A DNA stretch of 64,000 bases from Krasilnikovia cinnamomea (GTDB lineage: Bacteria; Actinomycetota; Actinomycetes; Mycobacteriales; Micromonosporaceae). The position numbers and the translations under genes were made by a program. Positions within the stretch are counted from its first letter, which is position 1; every line of letters begins with the position of its first letter. This document shows positions 41,737 to 49,864 of this stretch, one piece after another. The notes beneath the pieces were generated by a model that ran no database searches, was not told the DNA's origin, and was given only the letters and a program-made list of their open reading frames with translations. Location of the stretch: assembly GCF_004217545.1 (NCBI RefSeq), contig NZ_SHKY01000001.1:4650001-4714000 (forward strand), in the 5' to 3' direction.

Positions 41737-43072
41737 TCACCTCTTGGGATAGATGGATCGCATGACTCCGGTGTCCTTATTGATGATGAACTCCTACAGC
41801 TTTCCGCCGACTCGGGCCTGCGCCTGGATCATCCGGGTGTCTGAATCCCATCCGATCGGCCCCCGGTTGTTCCGGAAGGCCTCATTCGCCACCCGATTGA
41901 TCTCAGCGTCGGTGACGTCGTCCGGCCAAAGACCTTTACCTGGCTTGACGTCCTTCCCACCCTTGACGTGTCCATCGCGGACGTGCCTGATGTCCACCCC
42001 CTCCATCCGCCCGGGAAGCTTGACGCCGCGCAGAACCTGGGGAGCCCGCTTCATCGGGCAGTTGTGGACAAGCACAGGCGTGCCCTGAGCCTGGACGTAG
42101 AAGGTGTGCCGGCGGGCGACGGTCAGGTTGTACATGCGCTGGGCGCCGGTGAACGTCCGTACGCTGCGCACCATGGTCTTGATGCCGCCGGGGCTGCTCA
42201 GAGCGGTGCCCGGGGTCAGGTCCGCTGCCTGGGTCCAGGCCCGGTTGACGGGATCCCAGAACCAGTGTTGGGCGGTGGTGTGCAACACCGATCCGTCGGC
42301 CAGGTCAGGTCCGTCAGCACGGTGTCGATGTGCGTGGGCGTGGCCCTGACGAGCGCGGCAACGGTGGTCTGGGTGCCCGGATTACCGGCGAGCACCTCCT
42401 GGCCCCGCTGGATGGCCGCAGTGCGGCCACCGGGAAGCAGGACCCGCGTGTCGGCCCGGAAGCTGTTGAGGCAGGACTCCTTGACGGGGTTGAGTTTGCG
42501 GCTGCCCAGGTACTCCAGTCCCTCATCCGTGGCCGCGTAGATGCCGCCGTCGCTGATGTAGACGAGTCGGCCGCCGTCCTTGTAGACCGCTTCGGTCCAG
42601 GTCTGTCCCGGCCTGGCCTTCACGCCCGAGGGTGGGGTCGAGAGCCGTCGGGTGGTCCAGCCGGCGGGCAGCTTCCCGCCGGTGCGCAACGCGGTCACCG
42701 CGTCCTTCGCGTTGCGCAGCGACCCGAACGCCTTGTTCGACTTGTCCGTGCCGCGCACGACGTCGGCGCCCTTGCCCAGGCCCTTGACATGGTGCAGCAG
42801 GAACAGCGCGCCCAGGGAACGCTCGATGCCGCTGAGCTGATCCCCGGTGGCCATGTCCTTACCCGTGATGCCCTCGACTACGCCTTTGGCGTCGCCGATA
42901 CCGGGCATGAGGTCGAGATCAGCGACATCCCGGCGTCCCGCTGCTGCTGCTCGCTGAGTTGCTGCAACCGCTGTTCCGGAGAGGCAGACCGATGCTCGGG
43001 TCCGCAACACTGTCCAGGAACCCCTTGACGGCCACATTGGCGCCCGGTCGCCCCCGGACTTGGCTGGCATGG
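41737..43072 (-). pseudogene. Polymorphic toxin remnant: pretoxin, Hint and RNase-like tip
   Basis: Pieces in order on the minus strand: NVAVKGFLDSVADPSIG and SPEQRLQQLSEQQQRDAG in two frames; a pretoxin segment DLMPGIGDAKGVVEGITGKD; the Hint opening ESCLNSFRADTRVLLPGG; a frameshift near 42290-42310; then VLHTTAQHWFWDP, YNLTVARRHTFYVQAQGTPVLVHNC (Hint end); and a tip with VDIRHVRDGHVKGGKD and AEINRVANEAF. An in-frame TAG at 41796-41794 precedes 18 further codons (EFIINKDTGVMRSIYPKR). The tip looks like a BECR-type ribonuclease, by inference. The gene cannot make full-length product. Confidence 0.75.
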
Positions 43073-43149
43073 CACGACCGTGCTCGCTTGTGCCACGAGT
43101 CGCACCATGCACCGACAGGCAAGATCGCTGATCAAGCCTCTGACCTGGG

Positions 43150-43222
43150 CGCGCCCGGCAGGATTCGAACCTGCGACCGACGGATTAGAAGTCCGTTGCT
43201 CTATCCGCTGAGCTACGAGCGC
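43150..43222 (-). tRNA. tRNA-Arg (anticodon TCT)
   Basis: 73 bases folding as a cloverleaf: acceptor GCGCTCG with CGGGCGC, D arm GCTCAGCGGATAGAGC, anticodon arm CGGACTTCTAATCCG with TCT at 43189-43187, T arm GCAGGTTCGAATCCTGC, discriminator G. The 3' end is not encoded with CCA. It lies on the border of the island, which is on its 3' side, the usual integrase target. Confidence 0.97.
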
Positions 43223-43232
43223 TGGCCTGCAC

Positions 43233-43238
43233 ATAGTA
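43233..43238 (-). promoter_or_regulatory. -10 box of the tRNA-Arg gene
   Basis: TACTAT on the minus strand, 10 bases ahead of the tRNA 5' end. No good -35 hexamer is seen 17 bases upstream. Confidence 0.5.
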
Positions 43239-43269
43239 AGGTGCCCCGCCGTCGCTGACGAGCCGGATG

Positions 43270-44292
43270 TCACGCCGTGGGGGCTTCGACCTCCGGCTCC
43301 ACCGCGTCCTCGGGCGCCGGTGGCACGCTGATCTCGGGCGTGCCCGGCGGCGGCAGGAACGCGTCCACCCAGCGGCCCAGCTCGCGGAAGACCTCGGCGC
43401 GCACGTCCTTACCCGAGAGGGTGAGGTCGTGCAGCCCACCGTCGATGCGGGCGATCGTGACCCGGGACCCTAGCCGCGGGGCCCAGCGGGCGATGTGCTC
43501 CACGTCCAGCACCGAGTCGGTCACCCGGGCGTCCTCGCTCCAGACGCGGCCGCGGAACGTCCGGGTGGAGCAGGCGACGAGTACGGGCGCGTCGATGGTC
43601 AGGCCGGAGCGCAGCTTGCGCTGGCCGCGGCGGATGGCGTCGAGCCAGCCGTACCGGACGGGGAAACCGAGCAGCGGCTTCCAGGCCAGGTCGTACGTCC
43701 ACTCGCCACGGTGCTCGCTGTGGATGCTCTGGCCGTACAGGCCGAGCCCGGCGACCGGCATCACCCCGTACGGCCGGCGCTTGTTCGCACCGACGGCGAC
43801 GCTCATGAGCGGGCGGCGCAGCAGCCAGGGCACGTTGAAATCGAAGAACGGGCTGTTGAGGAACAGGCCGTCGATGATGCCCTTGCCCTGGCGGGAGTGG
43901 GCCCACAGCGAGGTGGTCAGGCCGCCGGTGGAGTGGCCGATGACCAGCATTTGGTCGTGCCCGTCGACCTCGCGGATGATCCGGGCGGATTCGTCCAGCT
44001 CCGGGTAGTACTCCGTGAGGCTGCGGCAGAAGTTCGGGGTCTGGTGCTCGAGCAGGCTCCGGCCGTACTTGCGCAGGTCGAGAGCGTAGAAGTCCCAGCC
44101 GCGCTCGACGAAGAAGTCGGCGAGGTGGGTCTGGAAGAAGTAGTCCACGAAGCCGTGGACGTACAGGATGGCGCGCCGCGAGGGCGTGTCCGCGCGCCGG
44201 CGGACGAGCGTGGCCACCACTGGGCCCTCGTCGTCGCTGCCCAGGTCGATGGTGTGCCGCTCGTACGGCGGGCCGAGGACGTCCGTCTCCAC
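43270..44292 (-). CDS. Alpha/beta hydrolase (serine aminopeptidase S33-type lipase fold)
   Basis: 340 residues from GTG 44292. Lid-less hydrolase_4 layout: YVHGFVDYFFQTHLAD oxyanion region, nucleophile Ser121 in GHSTGG, and His288 in DGGLHDLTLS; Asp259 or Asp263 is the likely acid. Resembles monoacylglycerol lipase/lysophospholipase-type enzymes of actinomycetes. Acidic Pro/Glu-rich tail. No signal peptide. It is just upstream of the tRNA gene on the same strand; substrate unknown. Confidence 0.85.
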   Translation of the reverse strand: METDVLGPPYERHTIDLGSDDEGPVVATLVRRRADTPSRRAILYVHGFVDYFFQTHLADFFVERGWDFYALDLRKYGRSLLEHQTPNFCRSLTEYYPELDESARIIREVDGHDQMLVIGHSTGGLTTSLWAHSRQGKGIIDGLFLNSPFFDFNVPWLLRRPLMSVAVGANKRRPYGVMPVAGLGLYGQSIHSEHRGEWTYDLAWKPLLGFPVRYGWLDAIRRGQRKLRSGLTIDAPVLVACSTRTFRGRVWSEDARVTDSVLDVEHIARWAPRLGSRVTIARIDGGLHDLTLSGKDVRAEVFRELGRWVDAFLPPPGTPEISVPPAPEDAVEPEVEAPTA

Positions 44293-44471
44293 GACGTCAG
44301 GTTACCCGCCGGTACCCCCTGCCGGTCCATACCAGATCGGCTGGGATTCCGGTGCCGCTCCACACAGCGCCCTTGTCCACAGCCCGGCGCACCTTTCCGA
44401 GCGGGCACCGCCGGACCCGCGAGACGCTCCTGTCACATCCGAGCGGTACGGACGAGCGGTAAGGAGAGGCA

Positions 44472-45200
44472 GTGTTCGACACAAACATCGTCGTGGTGGG
44501 CAACGTGCTCACCGCCCCCGAGTGGCGGCGCACCAGCAACACCAATTCCCTGGTCGCCAACTTTCGGGTGGCCTCGACGGCGCGCCGTCTCGACCGGGAC
44601 AGCGGGCGCTGGGTCGACGGCAACCACCTGCGCGTACGCGTCACCTGCTGGCGGCGGCTCGCCGAGGGCGTGGCCGCGTCGATCGCCGTGGGCGACCCGG
44701 TGATCGTCGCGGGCCGGCTCTACACCCGGGACTGGACCGACAACGAGGGCAACCAGCGGACCACGTACGAGATGGAGGCCGTCGCCGTGGGCCATGACCT
44801 GGCCCGGGGCCGGAGCCGATTCCAGCGCAACCGGCCGGTTCCGGGCACCTCGGCCGTGGCGGGACCGGAGGAGGACGGCCAGGTCCGTGGCGAGGCGGCG
44901 GAACTGGTCCCGGAGCACAAGGCCCCGGTCCACTACGGCGACGGCATCCTCGACGACCCGACGTTCCTTGACCTTCCCGGGTCGGCGTCACCGGGGTTCG
45001 ACCCGCTGGCCGAGCTGCCTGACGCCCTGGAGCCCGCCAGCACGGCGCTCGACAGGCTGGACCCGGGCTCGCCGTTCGACGCGGGCCCCGCCGAGACCGA
45101 CGAGATCGAGATCGCGGTCGAGGCCCTTCCGGCCCGCGACGAGGGCGCGGAGCCGGTCGGCAGCCGGCGTTCGCGGCGCCGCCAGCCGGTCTCTGCCTGA
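44472..45200 (+). CDS. ssb: Single-stranded DNA-binding protein paralogue
   Basis: 242 residues from GTG 44472 with AAGGAG five bases upstream. An OB-fold (1-115) with NIVVVGNVLTAPEWRRT, VANFRVAST, HLRVRVTCWRRLAEGVAASI and DPVIVAGRLYTRDW. The tail of over 120 acidic residues does not end in the DDDIPF-type tip used by housekeeping SSB to recruit partners; it ends RRRQPVSA. It is not beside rpsF/rpsR, so it is a second SSB, of the kind used in sporulation or chromosome segregation in Streptomyces. Confidence 0.85.
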   Translation: MFDTNIVVVGNVLTAPEWRRTSNTNSLVANFRVASTARRLDRDSGRWVDGNHLRVRVTCWRRLAEGVAASIAVGDPVIVAGRLYTRDWTDNEGNQRTTYEMEAVAVGHDLARGRSRFQRNRPVPGTSAVAGPEEDGQVRGEAAELVPEHKAPVHYGDGILDDPTFLDLPGSASPGFDPLAELPDALEPASTALDRLDPGSPFDAGPAETDEIEIAVEALPARDEGAEPVGSRRSRRRQPVSA

Positions 45201-45220
45201 TCCACGTCCCGCCCCCCACT

Positions 45221-45267
45221 GCCGCCGTTCCGGGGCCGGCTTCCCCCTCGGACCCCGGAACGGCGGC
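45221..45267 (+). terminator. Terminator hairpin after ssb
   Basis: Perfect 15-bp stem GCCGCCGTTCCGGGG (45221-45235) with CCCCGGAACGGCGGC (45253-45267), 20 bases after the stop and ahead of cobD. No U tract. It shows that ssb and cobD are separate units. Confidence 0.65.
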
Positions 45268-45322
45268 GCCACGCCGGTGTATCCCGCTCGGCTCGTTACA
45301 GTTCCCGCGGAGGTGAGCGACG

Positions 45323-46447
45323 GTGCGGCAGGGGGCAACGTCGGCCGATGCGGTCGGTCTGCTGATGGGGTACGCGTTGGACGCGGCGTTAGGCGATCCA
45401 CGGCGGTTCCACCCCGTCGCCGGTTTCGGGCAGGCCGCCGCCGCCCTGGAGCGCCGGCTCTACGCGCCGCGCAGGCGGGCGGGAGCCGTGTTCGCGGTGG
45501 CCGCGGTGGGTGTGCCCGTGCTCGCGGGTGTGGGCGCGGCCGCGCTGACCCGCCGCCGCCCGGTGGCCCGCGCGGCGGTGGTGGCAACCGCGACCTGGGC
45601 CGTACTGGGCGGGCGCACGCTGCGGCACGAGGCGGCGGTCATGGCCGGACACCTGGAAGACCACGACCTCGCGGCCGCCCGGGGACGGCTCAACCACCTG
45701 TGCGGACGTGACCCGTCGGCCCTCGACGCCCCGGAACTCGCCCGCGCCACCGTCGAGTCGGTCGCTGAGAACACCTCGGACGCGGTGGTGGCGCCCCTGT
45801 TCTGGGGCGCCCTGGCCGGGCTGCCCGGGCTGCTCGGCTACCGCGCCGCCAACACCCTGGACGCGATGGTCGGGCACCGCTCCACCCGGTACGCCCGGTT
45901 CGGCACCCCGGCCGCCCGCCTCGACGACGCGCTCAACCTGCTTCCGTCCCGGCTCACCGGCGTGCTCACGGTGGCGGCGGCACCCCTGGCCGGCGGCCGG
46001 GTAGGGGAGGCGCTGCGGGTGTGGCGCCGGGACCGCAACGACCACCCCAGCCCGAACGCCGGGCAATGCGAGGCGGCGACGGCGGGCGCGCTGGGGGTGC
46101 GCCTCGGCGGACGCAACGTGTACTTCGGGCGTACCGAATCGCGTCCCTTCCTCGGCGACGGCCCCCGCCCGTCGGCAGCCCAGGTGCGCGGGGCGGCTCG
46201 GCTCTCCGGCGCGGTGGGCGTCGCGGCCGCACTGCTGGCGGGCGGCGTCGCGCTGGCCCGCTCCCGCGCCGCCGGGCTGTCCGCGGCCCGCGCTGCCGGG
46301 CTGTCCGCGGCTCGCGCCGCCGGGCTGTCCGCGGCTCGCGCCGCCGGGCTGTCCGCGGCCCGTGCCAGCGCCGGGGCGCGCACCCTGCGGTCCCGAGCCG
46401 CACTGCGGACGGCACGCACGAATGGCCGCGACGGAGGTACGCGATGA
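45323..46447 (+). CDS. cobD: Adenosylcobinamide-phosphate synthase
   Basis: 374 residues from GTG 45323 (GGAGGTGA upstream). Membrane protein joining aminopropanol (phosphate) to adenosylcobyric acid. Seen: LDAALGDPRRFHPVAGFG, GRDPSALDAPELARATVESVAENTSDAVVAPLFWG (family signature), ANTLDAMVGH, and NAGQCEAATAGALGVRLGG. The C-terminus carries four copies of an eight-residue Ala/Arg repeat (AAGLSAAR), beyond the normal end of the family at about 320. It overlaps cobQ by 4 bases (ATGA). Confidence 0.93.
   Translation: MRQGATSADAVGLLMGYALDAALGDPRRFHPVAGFGQAAAALERRLYAPRRRAGAVFAVAAVGVPVLAGVGAAALTRRRPVARAAVVATATWAVLGGRTLRHEAAVMAGHLEDHDLAAARGRLNHLCGRDPSALDAPELARATVESVAENTSDAVVAPLFWGALAGLPGLLGYRAANTLDAMVGHRSTRYARFGTPAARLDDALNLLPSRLTGVLTVAAAPLAGGRVGEALRVWRRDRNDHPSPNAGQCEAATAGALGVRLGGRNVYFGRTESRPFLGDGPRPSAAQVRGAARLSGAVGVAAALLAGGVALARSRAAGLSAARAAGLSAARAAGLSAARAAGLSAARASAGARTLRSRAALRTARTNGRDGGTR
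46268..46363 (+). repeat. Four tandem 24-bp repeats within cobD
   Basis: Units start at 46268, 46292, 46316 and 46340 and differ by only one to three bases; each encodes AAGLSAAR. In frame, so they lengthen the C-terminal helix. Looks like recent slippage or unequal exchange. Confidence 0.9.
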
Positions 46448-47982
46448 GCGGGGGACTGCTGGTCGCCGGAACGACCTCCGACGCGGGCAAGAGCGTGCTG
46501 ACCGCCGGCATCTGCCGGTGGCTGCACCGCCGGGGCGTGAAGGTGGCCCCGTTCAAGGCGCAGAACATGTCGAACAACTCGGTCGTGGTGGTCGGGCCGG
46601 ACGGTCGCGGCGGCGAGATCGGCCGCGCCCAGGCCATGCAGGCCGCCGCCTGTGGGATCGCGCCGGACATCAGGTTCAATCCGGTGCTGCTCAAGCCGGG
46701 CAGCGACATGTCCAGCCAGGTGGTGTTGCTCGGGGAGGCCGTCGACACCGTCAGCGCGTCGAACTACCGGCGGTTGCGGCCCCGGCTGGCCGAGACCGCC
46801 CACGACACCCTGGCGCAGCTGCGGTCCGAGTTCGACGCGGTGATCTGCGAGGGAGCGGGCAGCCCCGCCGAGATCAACCTGCGCGACGGCGACTTCGTGA
46901 ACATGGGGCTGGCCCGGCAGGCCGGCCTGCCCACGATCGTCGTCGGCGACATCGACCGCGGCGGAGTGTTCGCGGCGCTGTTCGGCACCGTCGCGCTGCT
47001 GGATCCCCAGGACCAGGCGTTGATCAGCGGCTTCGTCATCAACAAGTTCCGCGGTGACCTCGGCCTGCTCCAGCCCGGGCTGGACATGATTACTCGAACC
47101 ACCGGCCGCCCGGTGTACGGGGTGCTGCCGTTCGACATCGACATCTGGCTCGACGCCGAGGATTCGCTGGCGTACGGGCGGGTCCTGGGTCGCCCCGGCC
47201 CGCCCCGCGGCACCCAGTGGCTACGCGTCGCCGTCATCCGGCTGCCCCGCATCTCCAACGCCACCGACGCCGAGGCGCTGGCCGCCGAGCCCGGGGTCCA
47301 GGTACGCCTGACCGTGGAGCCCGCCGAGATCGCCGACGCCGACCTCGTCGTGATTCCGGGCTCCAAGGCGACGGTCAGCGACCTTGCCTGGCTGCGGGCG
47401 AATGGCCTCGCCGACGCCGTCCGCGCGCACGCCGCCGCGGGTAAGCCGGTGGTCGGCATCTGCGGCGGCTTCCAGATGCTGGCCGAGACGATCCACGACG
47501 AGGTGGAGAGCCGCCAGGGCGCCGTCGACGGCCTCGGGCTACTGCCCGTGGGCATTACGTTCGCCCCGCGCAAGACCCTGGTCCGCTCCCATGGCACCGC
47601 GTTCGGCGCGGCACCCGTCCAGGGGTACGAGATCCACCACGGCTTCGTGTCGTCCGGCGAGCCCGAGCCGCTGCTGCGCTACGCCGACGGGACCCCGGAG
47701 GGCGCCGTCGCCGGGACGGTCAGCGGGACCCACTGGCACGGCGCCTTCGAATCCGATGAGTTCCGCCGCCGATTCCTCACCGAGGCCGCCCGCCAGGCCG
47801 GTCGCCACGGTTTCCTCGTCGCCCCCGACACCCGGTACGGCGCGGTCCGCGAAAGGGCCCTCGACCTGCTCGGGGACCTCGTCGAGGAACATCTCGACAC
47901 CGCCGCCCTGTGGCGCCTGATCGAGGGCGGCCCCCCGGCAGACCTCCCCTTCATCCCGCCGGGAGCGCCCGGTGCGGCCTGA
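46444..47982 (+). CDS. cobQ: Adenosylcobyric acid synthase (glutamine-hydrolysing)
   Basis: 512 residues from ATG 46444. Adds four amide groups to the corrin ring using glutamine and ATP. P-loop GTTSDAGKSVLTAGICRWL, VAPFKAQNMSNNS, NPVLLKPGSD, CEGAGSPAEINL, VVGDIDRGGVFA, and the amidotransferase part with Cys340 in GICGGFQML and His430/His432 in GTHWHG. Complete. In operon with cobD; the downstream kinase gene overlaps its end by 11 bases. Confidence 0.96.
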   Translation: MSGGLLVAGTTSDAGKSVLTAGICRWLHRRGVKVAPFKAQNMSNNSVVVVGPDGRGGEIGRAQAMQAAACGIAPDIRFNPVLLKPGSDMSSQVVLLGEAVDTVSASNYRRLRPRLAETAHDTLAQLRSEFDAVICEGAGSPAEINLRDGDFVNMGLARQAGLPTIVVGDIDRGGVFAALFGTVALLDPQDQALISGFVINKFRGDLGLLQPGLDMITRTTGRPVYGVLPFDIDIWLDAEDSLAYGRVLGRPGPPRGTQWLRVAVIRLPRISNATDAEALAAEPGVQVRLTVEPAEIADADLVVIPGSKATVSDLAWLRANGLADAVRAHAAAGKPVVGICGGFQMLAETIHDEVESRQGAVDGLGLLPVGITFAPRKTLVRSHGTAFGAAPVQGYEIHHGFVSSGEPEPLLRYADGTPEGAVAGTVSGTHWHGAFESDEFRRRFLTEAARQAGRHGFLVAPDTRYGAVRERALDLLGDLVEEHLDTAALWRLIEGGPPADLPFIPPGAPGAA

Positions 47983-48637
47983 CCCGGCGCCACGGCAGCC
48001 GCAGCCGCCCGGCGCCGCGCGGGAGCCCACCGGCACCACCGAGCGCTTCACCGACCTGGCGACGCGGATCCTGACCGCGCCGCCACGGCTGGGGCCGGTA
48101 CGACTCGTCGCGGTCGACGGGCCGAGCGGGGCGGGCAAGACCAGGTTCGCCGACCGACTGGCGAGGGTCCTGGGCGCTCCGATCGTCCACACCGACGACC
48201 TGCTCGACGGCTGGGCGGACCAGTTCACCTTCTGGGGCCGCCTGGAGCGGCTGGTGCTGGAGCCGTTGCGGGCGGGGCGGCCGGCGACCTACGAGCGCTA
48301 TCAGTGGGATCGCGGCGCGTTCGGTGGCACGCCGGTGACGGTGGCGCCCGGCCCGGCCGTACTTCTGGAGGGTGTGTCGTCGGCGCGCCGGGCCGTGCGG
48401 CCGCGCTTGAGCCTGGCGGTGTTCGTGACGGCGCCGGACCGCCTTCGGTGGACCCGGGTGATCGCCCGCGACGGTGACGACGTTGCCCTCCGGTCGTACC
48501 TTGAGCAATGGCGCGCGGCCGAGCGGCAGCACTTTGCCGCCGAGGCCACCGCGGCGTACGCCGATGTGGTGGTGGACGGCGCCGCCGAAGGCACGGGCGA
48601 GGAGTTCCACCAGATCTGGCGGCCTGCGCCGGACTGA
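47972..48637 (+). CDS. Uridine-kinase-like P-loop kinase
   Basis: 221 residues from GTG 47972, within the end of cobQ (GGGAGC upstream). Walker A VDGPSGAGKTRFA at about 48-60, then HTDDLLDGW, and LLEGVSSARRAV, where the Ser/Glu pattern is typical of the uridine kinase/AAA_18 group. Probable phosphorylation of a nucleoside or other small alcohol; the link to cobalamin is only by overlap. DDLLDGW is also found in actinobacterial ATP-binding proteins of unknown role. Confidence 0.78.
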   Translation: MRPDPAPRQPQPPGAAREPTGTTERFTDLATRILTAPPRLGPVRLVAVDGPSGAGKTRFADRLARVLGAPIVHTDDLLDGWADQFTFWGRLERLVLEPLRAGRPATYERYQWDRGAFGGTPVTVAPGPAVLLEGVSSARRAVRPRLSLAVFVTAPDRLRWTRVIARDGDDVALRSYLEQWRAAERQHFAAEATAAYADVVVDGAAEGTGEEFHQIWRPAPD

Positions 48638-48692
48638 GCCACCCTGGTGGTCACGGCAGTGGATTGTCCGCAGCGGCGAGAGCGGGGTTGAC

Positions 48693-49769
48693 ATGACGAC
48701 CGAGGACGAGAGCCGTCCGGTGCGACGCCGGGTCACCTTGACCGGGATCAGCTCGCGGGCGTGGGAGCACCCCGCCGACCGTGGCGCGCTCACCGCCCTG
48801 CGCGAGCTGCGCGGGTTCGACGACCTGGTGAAGACCTTCTTCGGGATGTGGAACGAGCGCGGCTTCCGGCTGTCGTACCTGGCCGGGGCCATCCGCGTCG
48901 ACCACCGCCAGTATCCGCGGGTCTACCAGCGGTTCACCGAGGCGGCCAGCGTCCTCGACGTCGCGGAGCTGCCCGAGCTCTACGTGCACCAGTCGCCGAT
49001 CATCAACGGCCAGGCGATCGGTATGGACCGCGCGTTCGTGGTGATCACGACGGCGGCGGTGGAGCGGCTCGACGACGACGAGCTGCGCGCCATGCTGGGG
49101 CACGAGCTGGGACACGTCCGCAGCGGCCACGCGGTCTACCGGACGATCATGATGATCCTCACGCGCTGGGCGGCCGGGCTGTCCTGGGTGCCGGTCGGTG
49201 CGATCGCGCTCCGCGGCATCATCGCCGCGATGTACGAGTGGTGGCGCAAGGCGGAGCTGTCCGCGGACCGGGCCGGGCTGCTGGCGGGGCAGGACCCGGC
49301 GGCGTCGCTGCGGCTGCTGATGAAGCTGGCCGGGGGCGGTGACCTGTCGCAGATCGACACGGCGGCGTTCCTGGAGCAGGCCGCGGAGTACGCGGGCGGC
49401 GGGGACCTGCGCGACAGCATCCACAAGATCGGCATGACCGCGTGGAGCACCCATCCGGTGCCCGTGGCGCGGGCCGCTGAACTGCGTCGGTGGATCGACT
49501 CGGGTGCGTACGCCCGGATCCTGGGCGGGGAGTACCCGCGCCGCGACGACGACCGCGACGCGTCGGTCACCGCCGACGTCAAAGCCGCCGCGGACTCGTA
49601 CCGGGAGGCGTTCAACAACTCCGAGGATCCGCTGGTCGGCCTGCTGCGCAAGCTGGGCGGCGGAGCGGCCGACCTGGCTGGATCCGCGGCGGGCCGGGCC
49701 CGCACATGGGCGGCCGCCGCAGGCCGGGCCCGTGGCGGCGACGACGCCCAGGACCCACCGCAGAACTGA
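48693..49769 (+). CDS. M48 family metallopeptidase (second copy)
   Basis: 358 residues from ATG 48693. Zinc motif HELGH at 137-141 in AMLGHELGHVRSGH, third ligand Glu in KAELSADRAGLLAG, with a hydrophobic loop (about 150-180) that may dip into the membrane. Typical soluble/peripheral actinobacterial M48 layout, N-terminus VTLTGISSRAWEHPADRGALTAL. The C-terminus is Gly/Ala/Arg-rich. Independent from the other M48 gene at the left end of the window. Confidence 0.87.
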   Translation: MTTEDESRPVRRRVTLTGISSRAWEHPADRGALTALRELRGFDDLVKTFFGMWNERGFRLSYLAGAIRVDHRQYPRVYQRFTEAASVLDVAELPELYVHQSPIINGQAIGMDRAFVVITTAAVERLDDDELRAMLGHELGHVRSGHAVYRTIMMILTRWAAGLSWVPVGAIALRGIIAAMYEWWRKAELSADRAGLLAGQDPAASLRLLMKLAGGGDLSQIDTAAFLEQAAEYAGGGDLRDSIHKIGMTAWSTHPVPVARAAELRRWIDSGAYARILGGEYPRRDDDRDASVTADVKAAADSYREAFNNSEDPLVGLLRKLGGGAADLAGSAAGRARTWAAAAGRARGGDDAQDPPQN

Positions 49770-49864
49770 CGGCGGAGAGCTGAACCGAACGCCTGGGCAT
49801 GGCTGTGGAGCCGACGCGGGGTGGGCGCCTGCCCGACCACACCCTCGCGGCATAGCATTCGGGC

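Noticed and set aside
45201..45322. Possible cobalamin riboswitch ahead of cobD
   Set aside because: Only 122 bases, mostly the ssb terminator hairpin; no B12-box sequence is seen. The gaps before cobB and cobC also lack one.
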